DNA from: Chloroflexota bacterium
Lineage (GTDB): Bacteria > Chloroflexota > Dehalococcoidia > SZUA-161
Assembly (NCBI GenBank): GCA_016865955.1
Contig: VGNW01000111.1
Location: 1-7,316, forward strand
Reading direction: 5' to 3'
Length of the DNA stretch: 7,316 bases
The notes beneath the pieces were generated by a model, which ran no database searches, was not told the DNA's origin, and worked only from the letters and a program-made list of their open reading frames with translations. Position numbers and translations under genes: made by a program. The first letter of the stretch is position 1; every line of letters starts with the position of its first letter. This document shows positions 1 to 5,055 of the stretch, one piece after another.

Positions 1-47
1 ATTTCGCCGCTTAAGAGCGCAATGGTGAATTTCTCTTTCTCGGCCAT
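1..47 (-). CDS. N-terminal fragment of a probable DsrE/DsrF-like family protein (runs off the window)
   Basis: Only the first 15 codons are present (MAEKEKFTIALLSGE), read from an ATG at 47-45 and cut by the left edge. A strong ribosome binding site (GGAGG, complement of 56-60) lies 8 nt upstream, which makes this a real start. The short beta-strand-like opening after a charged Ala-Glu-Lys leader resembles the start of small DsrE/DsrF/DrsH-like sulfur-carrier or peroxiredoxin-like proteins (typical opening: MAEK..FTI.LFSGD). That family handles protein-bound sulfur in the cytoplasm, which would suit the iscS-like/iscU neighbours. It follows the zinc-ribbon gene after a 25-nt gap and is probably co-transcribed with it. 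Fifteen residues are too few for a firm family call; the existence of a gene is much surer than its name. Confidence 0.5.
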   Translation of the reverse strand, partial: MAEKEKFTIALLSGE

Positions 48-55
48 TGGAATCC

Positions 56-60
56 CTCCT
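56..60 (-). promoter_or_regulatory. Ribosome binding site of the truncated DsrE-like gene
   Basis: The complement reads GGAGG, 8 nt before the ATG at 47-45. It is the main evidence that a further gene begins at the left edge. Confidence 0.7.
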
Positions 61-72
61 CACCTTACATCG

Positions 73-255
73 TCACTTAATCTCAGCACCGCAATAGGCA
101 CACACCTTCTTTTCCCTCGGGGTGGGCTTCTTGCACTTAGGACAGTAGAATATGGTTACTCTGCATGCAGTGCAGTAAGGCAGATTCATCGCTTTTATCT
201 CTTCGTCGCAATACGGGCAATTTACATGCTTTTTTTTCTCTTTTTGCTTTTTCAT
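73..255 (-). CDS. Small double zinc-ribbon protein (60 aa)
   Basis: A basic 60-residue protein with four CxxC knuckles: Cys13/16, Cys28/31, Cys38/41 and Cys52/55. The spacing suggests two zinc sites, either as two consecutive ribbons or interleaved. The first ten residues are almost all Lys/Glu/Gln, and the rest is short loops between knuckles with no other recognisable domain. The ATG at 255-253 overlaps the iscU stop (ATGA at 255-252), so the two genes are probably translationally coupled; a GGGGAG site inside the iscU tail sits about 8 nt before the start. Zinc ribbons of this kind bind nucleic acid, bind proteins or hold metal, and nothing here decides between these. Because it is coupled to iscU, a role as a metal-binding partner in Fe-S or sulfur handling is possible, but that is inference. 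I do not recognise a named family. Confidence 0.85.
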   Translation of the reverse strand: MKKQKEKKKHVNCPYCDEEIKAMNLPYCTACRVTIFYCPKCKKPTPREKKVCAYCGAEIK

Positions 256-644
256 GATTTCTTCTCCCCTTGAGTTTTCTTGCTCCGGTAATCCTCGATG
301 GCTTTATGCAGAGCCTGAGCACCCAGATTGGAACAGTGGTATTTGTTCTTGGGCAATCCCTCCAGTTGGGCTGCTACTGCGGCGGGTGTGATTTTCAGAG
401 CTTCCTCCAGCGTCTTACCCATAGCCATCTCGCTGACCATACTCGACACAGCGATGGCTGCGCCGCAGCCGAAGGTCTTGAACTTGACATCCTCCAGGCG
501 GTTGTCCTTGACCTTGATGTAAAAGGTCATCATATCCCCGCATACGGGATTCCCCTCCTCGCCCACACCATCGGGGTTCTCTATCTCCCCCACATTTCGG
601 GGGTGCATGAAATGGTCCATAACCTTGTCGCTATAAATGGGCAT
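252..644 (-). CDS. iscU: IscU/NifU-like iron-sulfur cluster scaffold protein
   Basis: A 130-residue protein matching the full length of the IscU/NifU N-terminal domain, the scaffold on which [2Fe-2S]/[4Fe-4S] clusters are built in the cytoplasm. All cluster ligands are visible: Cys35 in NPVCGD, Asp37 (the residue that tunes cluster release), Cys60 in FGCGAA and Cys104 in HCSNLG, preceded by His103. The N-terminal YSDKVMDHF helix and the HPRNVG motif are also typical. There is no C-terminal NifU/Nfu domain. The frame extends upstream to 716, but the ATG at 644-642 starts exactly at the family's usual N-terminus and has an AGGAGG site 8 nt upstream inside the end of the preceding gene. The stop of the NifS-like gene is 1 nt away and the zinc-ribbon gene overlaps its end, so the three form one operon. 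The partner desulfurase lacks its PLP lysine (see 646-1833). Confidence 0.95.
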   Translation of the reverse strand: MPIYSDKVMDHFMHPRNVGEIENPDGVGEEGNPVCGDMMTFYIKVKDNRLEDVKFKTFGCGAAIAVSSMVSEMAMGKTLEEALKITPAAVAAQLEGLPKNKYHCSNLGAQALHKAIEDYRSKKTQGEKKS

Positions 645-645
645 A

Positions 646-1833
646 TCACTTGCCTCCTTTGCTCGCTTTAAGATACTTAGAATATAGCGGCGACATCTGT
701 CGCAATCTGTCCACAATCGGCGGCAGCACCTTTAAAACGTAGTCCACATCTTCTATAGTGTTATCCAGACCGAACGTGCAGAGTAACGAACCTTGCGCCA
801 GCTCGTGAGATATACCCATGGCTATAAGCACATGTGAAGCCTTGAGAGCCCTGGAGGTACAGGCTGAGCCGCTGGATACAGCGACACCATCCATGTTCAG
901 GAACATGAGCATGGATTCGCCCTCGATGAACTCCACGCAGAAGCTGGCATGATGAGGGAGACGGTTCTGAGGATGCCCCGTGACCGTTACATGTTCAATC
1001 TGGGCGGGAAGCTCCTTGATTAAGCGGTCGCGTAACTGGGTGAGTTGCTTCATCCGGGCAGACATATCCCTTTTAGCTAGCTCAGCAGCTTTGCCCAACC
1101 CCACGATAGCAGCGACATTCTCCGTGCCGGCACGCCGCCCCCCTTCCTGAATGCCACCATCCAGCAGAGGCATGATGCGCACCCCCCTCCTCACCCATAG
1201 AGCACCCACCCCTTTGGGCCCATAGAACTGATTCCCCGCCAGGCTCAGAGCATCTACTCCCAAGTCCTTCACATCAACAGGTATGTTTCCCGTTGTCGCT
1301 ATAGCGTCAGTGTGAAAAACGACTTTGTTCTCCTTGGTTATCCGGGCGATCTCTTTTATCGGCTCTATGGTGCCGACCTCGCCATTGGCGTGCATAATCG
1401 AGACCAGCACGGTGTCCTTCCTGATGCTCTCTCTCACGTCGTCGGGATTGACCATTCCATATTTGTCCACAGGCACCTGGGTCAACTCGAAGCCCCATTT
1501 CTCCAGAGTCCTTGCCGAGTGAAGCACGGAGAAATGTTCGATGGCTGACGTCACGATATGCTTGCCCTTACTCTGCTGAGCCAGAGCCAGCCCTTTAACA
1601 GCGAAATTATTGCTTTCGGTGCCGCTGCCGGTGAAGATTATCTCCTCCGGGTTAGCCCCGATGAGTGCCGCCACCTGAGAGCGAGCAGTATCTATCGCCT
1701 GCCGGGCGACATCGCCCCAGTCATGAAGCGAGGAGGGATTGCCGAAAAACTCACCCAGATAGGGCGTCATCGAATCTCCGACCTCAGGCAGAAGAGGAGT
1801 TGTAGAAGCGTTATCCAGATATACTTTTTTCAT
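646..1833 (-). CDS. NifS/IscS-like class V aminotransferase fold protein lacking the PLP lysine
   Basis: A 395-residue protein with the full IscS/NifS layout: the YLDNASTTP opening, GNPSSLH at 31-37, TGSGTESNN at 68-76, His100 (IscS His104), HTDA with Asp176 (Asp180), GPKGVGAL at 205-212 and the loop SSGSACTS with Cys325 (Cys328). Canonical cysteine desulfurases take sulfur from L-cysteine via a PLP Schiff base on the lysine of the His-Lys pair (Lys206 in E. coli IscS). Here that pair is Asn201-Gln202, read directly from 1231-1226. Two more pocket residues also differ: Gly151 for Asn155 and Ala179 for Gln183. Loss of desulfurase activity is therefore likely, while Cys325 could still carry sulfur or ligate a cluster on IscU, as reported for the lysine-less Archaeoglobus fulgidus IscS. 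The start at 1833 has GAGG 8 nt upstream and the canonical MKKVYLDN N-terminus; ATGs at 1839 and 1860 are less likely. The stop is 1 nt from iscU. Confidence 0.92.
   Translation of the reverse strand: MKKVYLDNASTTPLLPEVGDSMTPYLGEFFGNPSSLHDWGDVARQAIDTARSQVAALIGANPEEIIFTGSGTESNNFAVKGLALAQQSKGKHIVTSAIEHFSVLHSARTLEKWGFELTQVPVDKYGMVNPDDVRESIRKDTVLVSIMHANGEVGTIEPIKEIARITKENKVVFHTDAIATTGNIPVDVKDLGVDALSLAGNQFYGPKGVGALWVRRGVRIMPLLDGGIQEGGRRAGTENVAAIVGLGKAAELAKRDMSARMKQLTQLRDRLIKELPAQIEHVTVTGHPQNRLPHHASFCVEFIEGESMLMFLNMDGVAVSSGSACTSRALKASHVLIAMGISHELAQGSLLCTFGLDNTIEDVDYVLKVLPPIVDRLRQMSPLYSKYLKASKGGK
653..658 (-). promoter_or_regulatory. Ribosome binding site that fixes the iscU start
   Basis: The complement reads AGGAGG, 8 nt before the ATG at 644-642. 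It lies in the last codons of the NifS-like gene (Lys-Gly-Gly-Lys), so it decides against the longer frame beginning at 716. Confidence 0.75.
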
Positions 1834-1841
1834 CGCCATTA

Positions 1842-1845
1842 CCTC
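1842..1845 (-). promoter_or_regulatory. Ribosome binding site of the NifS-like gene
   Basis: The complement reads GAGG, 8 nt before the ATG at 1833-1831. It overlaps the alternative upstream ATG at 1839, which supports the shorter, canonical N-terminus. Confidence 0.5.
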
Positions 1846-1858
1846 GCTAGCGCGACTC

Positions 1859-1887
1859 AATCTAACACATCATTCGCATCATAGCAA
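1859..1887 (-). promoter_or_regulatory. Possible sigma-70-type promoter for the nifS-like/iscU operon
   Basis: On the minus strand a TTGCTA box (1887-1882) is followed after 17 nt by TAGATT (1864-1859). Each box matches the consensus at four of six positions. Transcription would start near 1852, about 20 nt before the ATG. The position fits well in the 184-nt gap behind the ferredoxin gene, but the boxes are only moderate and no operator (for example for IscR) is recognisable. Confidence 0.3.
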
Positions 1888-1900
1888 CGTGGAACTTCTA

Positions 1901-2011
1901 TGTCTTTGCGAGCCCGCCACTGGCGGGCGTGGCAATCTCTTCGTCTTTACCTCTCCGCTACTAGATTGATTCGTCGTCCTACCCGAATGGGAAGGACTTC
2001 TCGCAACGACA
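1901..2011. mobile_element. MITE-like repeat, 111 bp, TGTCNTTGCGAG terminal inverted repeats, flanked by TA
   Basis: The element begins TGTCTTTGCGAG (1901-1912) and ends CTCGCAACGACA (2000-2011); these 12-bp ends are inverted repeats with one mismatch. TA lies directly outside both ends (1899-1900 and 2012-2013), as left by IS630/mariner-type insertion. Inside, each half carries a small hairpin (GCCCGCC/GGCGGGC at 1912-1928; TCCT.CCC/GGG.AGGA at 1977-1996) and an inverted CAATCT/AGATTG pair (1933-1938, 1963-1968). It has no coding capacity. The end sequence matches the widespread dispersed bacterial repeat family that starts TGTCATTGCGAG. It fills most of the ferredoxin-nifS gap, and the right end stops 6 nt from the ferredoxin stop codon. 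Confidence 0.7.
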
Positions 2012-2017
2012 TACTAA

Positions 2018-2227
2018 TCACGGATATACCTGCGTTCCCTCGTCATCTTCGATGATTATAGCCTGCTCGGGGCAGCTTTTCGCCGCCTCCAGCAACGTAA
2101 ATTCATCAACCGACGAAACATCCAGAACTACAGCCTTGCCCTCGGCATCAAGTTTAAACACAGAAGGTGCAAATGCTACGCAATTGCCCACGCCGATGCA
2201 CAGGTCTCTATCCACCTTCACCTTCAC
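2018..2227 (-). CDS. Single-cluster ferredoxin, probably [3Fe-4S] type
   Basis: A 69-residue acidic ferredoxin with one cluster site: Cys10-x5-Cys16 near the N-terminus and Cys52-Pro near the C-terminus. The position that holds the extra ligand (Cys or Asp) in Thermotoga/Pyrococcus-type [4Fe-4S] ferredoxins is Val13. The usual Cys-Pro after the first motif is Ala20-Pro21, with no second cluster. This pattern (CxxVxxC...CP) is that of the [3Fe-4S] ferredoxins best known as partners of cytochrome P450s, although no P450 is near. It should be a soluble one-electron carrier. Translation starts at a GTG (2227-2225) with an AGGGGGA site 6 nt upstream; a second GTG two codons later is possible. It is separated from the neighbours by 95 nt upstream and the MITE-like repeat downstream, so it may be a single-gene unit or read through into the nifS-like operon. 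Its electron partner cannot be told from the sequence. Confidence 0.88.
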   Translation of the reverse strand: MKVKVDRDLCIGVGNCVAFAPSVFKLDAEGKAVVLDVSSVDEFTLLEAAKSCPEQAIIIEDDEGTQVYP

Positions 2228-2233
2228 AACCTA

Positions 2234-2240
2234 TCCCCCT
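2234..2240 (-). promoter_or_regulatory. Ribosome binding site supporting the GTG start of the ferredoxin
   Basis: The complement reads AGGGGGA, 6 nt before the GTG at 2227-2225. No ATG exists near the family N-terminus, so this site decides the start. Confidence 0.6.
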
Positions 2241-2256
2241 GCGGTCTATGTCGCTC

Positions 2257-2285
2257 ATAATAGCAAGTCCTATATGGAGAAGTCA
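2257..2285 (-). promoter_or_regulatory. Possible promoter upstream of the ferredoxin gene
   Basis: In the A/T-richer 95-nt gap between the MOSC gene and the ferredoxin gene, the minus strand shows TATTAT (2262-2257, five of six consensus bases) preceded at 17 nt by a weak -35-like TGACTT (2285-2280). Transcription would begin about 25 nt before the GTG. The -35 match is poor, so this is tentative. Confidence 0.25.
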
Positions 2286-2322
2286 TAAAAAGAACATCAA
2301 AAAGGTTAAAAATCTATCACAT

Positions 2323-2757
2323 TTAGCCAATCTTTAACTCGTCTCCGCTTTTTACCAGCCCCCCACGAATCACCCTGGCAAACACGCCCTCTTTGGGCAT
2401 GACACACTTGCCGATCTGTCTATAGATGGCGCATTTCGTATGGCACTGCTTGCCGATCTGGGTGACTTCCAGAACGACCCCATGCCCTGTGCTGAGGCGA
2501 GTGCCCACCGGCAAAGCCACCAGATCAATGCCCTCGGTAGTAAGGTTTTCGGCAAAATCCCCTGGACCTATATCGAAGCCCCGATTCCGCATCTTATTGA
2601 TGCTTTCAATAGCCAGAAGGCTCACCTGCCTGTGAGTGCAACAATCGGCATGGGCATCTCCGACAAGCCCGAATTCCTCTTGAAGCTTTCCCTCCCCGAT
2701 ATCCTGCTTGGGGGTCCCTTTATCCTTACTCTTGCAAACTGCGATTATTTTCGCCAT
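2323..2757 (-). CDS. Small MOSC-domain protein
   Basis: A 144-residue protein consisting of one MOSC domain, the beta-barrel found at the C-terminus of molybdenum-cofactor sulfurases and in stand-alone sulfur/metal-binding proteins. Features seen are the GLVGDAHAD stretch (30-38), the GPGDFAENLTTEGIDL block (64-79), GTRLSTG at 85-91, and a cysteine-rich end with Cys105, Cys109 and Cys118, the last in GKCVMPKEGVFARV. Cys39-Cys40 after the GDAHAD motif are additional. MOSC proteins are thought to carry sulfur on a conserved cysteine for delivery to Moco or other metal-sulfur centres; no moa/moe genes are in the window, so the acceptor is unknown. The ATG at 2757-2755 has only a weak purine-rich site (GAGAG) about 12 nt upstream. 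It lies between the activase gene and the ferredoxin gene, with 73- and 95-nt gaps, so co-transcription is possible but not evident. Confidence 0.9.
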   Translation of the reverse strand: MAKIIAVCKSKDKGTPKQDIGEGKLQEEFGLVGDAHADCCTHRQVSLLAIESINKMRNRGFDIGPGDFAENLTTEGIDLVALPVGTRLSTGHGVVLEVTQIGKQCHTKCAIYRQIGKCVMPKEGVFARVIRGGLVKSGDELKIG

Positions 2758-2789
2758 ATTTCAAATTTCTCTCTCCAATCAATTGCCCG

Positions 2790-2811
2790 ACAAGGGGCTT
2801 AAGCCCCTTGT
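2790..2811. repeat. Perfect 22-nt palindrome in the activase-MOSC spacer
   Basis: The arms ACAAGGGGCTT (2790-2800) and AAGCCCCTTGT (2801-2811) are exact reverse complements. No T-run follows on either strand, so it is not a standard intrinsic terminator. Together with its flank (to about 2821) it resembles the sequence at 3943-3972, so both are probably copies of one dispersed extragenic repeat that can form a hairpin in the transcript. Confidence 0.65.
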
Positions 2812-2830
2812 CCATCCCAACCCCCAAAGA

Positions 2831-3865
2831 TTAAGCAGTTTTTCGAGCCTTTCTCAAGTAATCGCTGGCAAATAGGGCTGCTCCTAAAGCGGCTGAAATC
2901 TGCGGGTCCGGTTTCATGACAATAGCTCTGACTCCCAGCTCTTTTTCTAACCTGTGCACGATGCCGATATTCTTGGCTACACCGCCCACGACTGCAAAAT
3001 CATTCTCAGCCCCGATGCGCCTGACCAGCATCGCCGCCTGATGTGCCAGAGCAGCACAATAGACAGCTAGTATTTCGTTTTTAGACCACTCGTTGCGCAG
3101 CAGTGCAGAAGTCTGAGACTTTGCCATAACATCACAGACAACACTCAGTGCCCCACCCAACGGGGGCGACCCGCCATCCAGCAGATGCCCGCCTGTTACC
3201 GGTTCCTTATTTATCTCCTCCAGCACCCCGTCATGTACCCGAGCGCGTATATCCAACGGCAAAGCGAGCCGTTCCCGGAGTTTCTTGTCGGCAACCTTGA
3301 GCGACAACGCGCCCATATCCTCGATTGGCACACCGAGATAACCGGCTACTGCATCTAATCCGTTTCCCTGAGCAGCACCGCAAGCGTTGCAGGGATTCTC
3401 CCGACAATAAGAAGGCGGGCAGACATTGGCAAGAAATGATGTTACCTGTCCGCTTTCACTACAGCGCATCACCGTGCAGTCGCGGCCGCCTATCACCAGA
3501 ACAGTACGCAGCGAGGAACCAATACTATGGTTAGCACCTCTGGCATGGCAGGATATCTCGCTCACCGTTTTGTTTACTACAGAGAAATCAGCCTCACCCG
3601 AACCAGTACCCACAGCATAGCGGATGTCACTCGTGGACGCCTTGATGCCTTTCAGCGCCGCCTCCAGAGCCTTGCGTGCACTTTCACGCTTATCGGCTCC
3701 GCTCCACAGTATGCTGTAAGATATAAGAGCCTTATCGGAAAGAATAACCGCTTTGGAGGTCGTTGAACCGACGTCAATCCCTGCGGTGAGCATATCCGCT
3801 CTATGCCAGTCTCCATCAGCAGCATGCCAGACAAACTCTCTTTTGCCTGATTTAACCGTGCTCAT
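2831..3865 (-). CDS. BadF/BadG/BcrA/BcrD-type ATPase (2-hydroxyacyl-CoA dehydratase/benzoyl-CoA reductase activase-like)
   Basis: A 344-residue ASKHA-fold ATPase. The nucleotide-binding motifs are AGIDVGSTTSKAV (28-40), AVGTGSGE (84-91), VIGGRD (124-129; family usually DIGGQD) and VVGGVAKN (292-299). Such proteins are dimers that use a bridging [4Fe-4S] cluster and ATP to push low-potential electrons into 2-hydroxyacyl-CoA dehydratases or benzoyl-CoA reductases. The two ligand positions of HgdC appear as Cys162 (NACGAAQGNGLD for CAAGTGRFLD) and Cys244 (CDVMAKSQ for CTVFAESE). Unusual points are three more cysteines just before (Cys149, Cys154, Cys159), about 43 extra residues between the two ligand cysteines, and Arg for Gln in the GGQD motif. 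No dehydratase/reductase subunit is in the window, so the electron acceptor is unknown. The ATG at 3865 has a poor ribosome binding site; Met25 (3793) is an alternative, but N-terminal extensions of this kind occur in the family. Confidence 0.88.
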   Translation of the reverse strand: MSTVKSGKREFVWHAADGDWHRADMLTAGIDVGSTTSKAVILSDKALISYSILWSGADKRESARKALEAALKGIKASTSDIRYAVGTGSGEADFSVVNKTVSEISCHARGANHSIGSSLRTVLVIGGRDCTVMRCSESGQVTSFLANVCPPSYCRENPCNACGAAQGNGLDAVAGYLGVPIEDMGALSLKVADKKLRERLALPLDIRARVHDGVLEEINKEPVTGGHLLDGGSPPLGGALSVVCDVMAKSQTSALLRNEWSKNEILAVYCAALAHQAAMLVRRIGAENDFAVVGGVAKNIGIVHRLEKELGVRAIVMKPDPQISAALGAALFASDYLRKARKTA

Positions 3866-3892
3866 TCCTTAACTCTTTTCAACCCCCTGTCG

Positions 3893-3972
3893 TCCCCCAA
3901 TCTTGGGGGATTTGGGAATCGGGGGATACCCCAAACCCCTAGCAAAGGGGCTCCGCCCCTCTGCACTCCCAC
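3893..3972. repeat. Cluster of G/C-rich inverted repeats between the AIR-synthase-like and activase genes
   Basis: The 126-nt spacer (3866-3991) has at least three hairpin-forming units: TCCCCCAA/TTGGGGGA (3893-3900, 3903-3910), GGGG-ATA-CCCC (3922-3932) and AGGGGC-TCC-GCCCCT (3946-3960). The last one, with its flank to 3972, resembles the palindrome at 2790-2821. On the minus strand the AGGGGC hairpin lies 32 nt beyond the AIR-synthase stop and is followed by only a short TTTG run, so it may weaken read-through but is not a clear terminator. The arrangement looks like an extragenic palindromic repeat. Confidence 0.65.
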
Positions 3973-3991
3973 TTAGCAAATGCCCGCTGCC

Positions 3992-5053
3992 TTAGTGAGT
4001 ACTACTTCTGGAAAGGGCATTGTAGAAAGCCTTCCAGAAGGGGTCTACTACAGGATGTCTGAGCTTCTTCTCCCTGCCCTTCTCCACCAGAATCATGCCG
4101 CGCTCAGGGTCTATCAGCTCGCCGACAATCGAGGAGACGATTCCCTTCTTTGCCAGAGCCGCCACTACTTTTTGGGCTTTGTGCTCCCGGCATGAGATGA
4201 TCAAAGTCCCTTCGCTGATGGAAGCATAAGGGTCTATCCCGAAATACTTACATATCTCAGGTACGCACTCCTCGACCACAATCCGCTCCTTCTCCACCCT
4301 TACACCAAGATTGGCAGCCTGAGCAATCTCATAGAGCCCGCCCCATATGCCGCATTCTGTGGCATCGTGCATGGCGGTAACACCGTTGTCCCTGACGCCA
4401 ACGCTCACCGCAGTCAACGCATCCTCCACAACCGACATCTTATAGAATATCTTCTGTGCCTTCTTGCTGAAGCTACGCCCGAACTCTCTCTCCAGCAGCC
4501 TAGGGAACATGGTAGCAAAGATACCGCTAGCCTCGATAGCAGGCCCTTTTGTGATTATTATCTTGTCCCCGGCTTTTGCCATCTTCGGAGTTACATACTC
4601 GTCCATTTCCCCCACTGAAATTACCGTGGCTCCACCCACCATGGGAAAGTGACAGTTCTCGTACCTGGCGGTATGTCCGCAGATTACGGCAATCCCCATC
4701 TTTTGGCACTCTCTGTGCATGGTATCCCAGACTATCTCAAGTTGCTCTTTGGTTATCTCCATAGGAAGGTTCAAATCTATGGAGAGGAACTTCGGCCTCA
4801 AACCGCTGGTCACAGCATCGGATGCCAGAATATGTATGGCGAACCACGCTGCCCTCTCCCAGCCATACTCGGGCACTATGAATACCGGGTCGGTAGTTAG
4901 CGCCACAGCTTTACCTCCGATATCCACGATACCCACATCGACCCCGTGCTGCGGCCCTACAATCACGCTTCTGCTCTTGGCACCGAGGCGCGGGTATATC
5001 AGTTCATTAAAAATCTCAGGTGAGATTTTGCCAATCTCGGGCAATTCGCTCAT
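3992..5053 (-). CDS. AIR synthase/HypE-fold protein of unknown substrate
   Basis: A 353-residue protein of the AIR-synthase superfamily (PurM, HypE, ThiL, SelD), which bind ATP and phosphorylate or dehydrate a substrate. The N-terminal domain (about 1-150) shows the family's phosphate-binding region GPQHGVDVGIVDIGG (33-47), TTDPV (53-57), ILASDAVTSGLRPKF (75-89) and a GHTARYENC...GGAT stretch (126-143). The C-terminal domain (about 160-330) has TKGPAIEASG (168-177) and MHDATECGIWGGL (228-240), the counterpart of HypE MHDVTEGGL. It is not HypE in the strict sense, because it ends in RSSTH and lacks the C-terminal Pro-Arg-Ile-Cys tail that HypE carbamoylates. It also lacks an N-terminal SelD Cys/Sec motif. 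It starts 2 nt after the NIL gene stop, with GGAGGG 6 nt before the ATG, so it belongs to the thrC-NIL operon. The substrate cannot be deduced. Confidence 0.9.
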   Translation of the reverse strand: MSELPEIGKISPEIFNELIYPRLGAKSRSVIVGPQHGVDVGIVDIGGKAVALTTDPVFIVPEYGWERAAWFAIHILASDAVTSGLRPKFLSIDLNLPMEITKEQLEIVWDTMHRECQKMGIAVICGHTARYENCHFPMVGGATVISVGEMDEYVTPKMAKAGDKIIITKGPAIEASGIFATMFPRLLEREFGRSFSKKAQKIFYKMSVVEDALTAVSVGVRDNGVTAMHDATECGIWGGLYEIAQAANLGVRVEKERIVVEECVPEICKYFGIDPYASISEGTLIISCREHKAQKVVAALAKKGIVSSIVGELIDPERGMILVEKGREKKLRHPVVDPFWKAFYNALSRSSTH

Positions 5054-5055
5054 CC

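Noticed and set aside
645..716. Longer N-terminus of IscU from an ATG at 716
   Set aside because: The extra 24 residues have no counterpart in the family and overlap the end of the NifS-like gene; the ATG at 644 has an AGGAGG site and starts at the canonical position.
646..1833. Reading the NifS-like gene as a pseudogene
   Set aside because: The frame is complete at normal length, other family motifs and Cys325 are intact, and it is tightly spaced to iscU; specific replacement of PLP-pocket residues points to changed function and not decay.
2790..2811. Intrinsic terminator at the 22-nt palindrome
   Set aside because: Neither strand has a T-run after the stem.
3893..3972. Riboswitch or other structured RNA in the AIR-synthase-activase spacer
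   Set aside because: The pairing is simple nested G/C palindromes without any recognisable riboswitch core, and a related copy exists at 2790-2821, which favours a dispersed repeat.
3992..5053. Annotation as hydrogenase maturation protein HypE or selenophosphate synthetase SelD
   Set aside because: The C-terminal Pro-Arg-Ile-Cys of HypE and the N-terminal Cys/Sec motif of SelD are both missing, and no hydrogenase or selenium genes are nearby.
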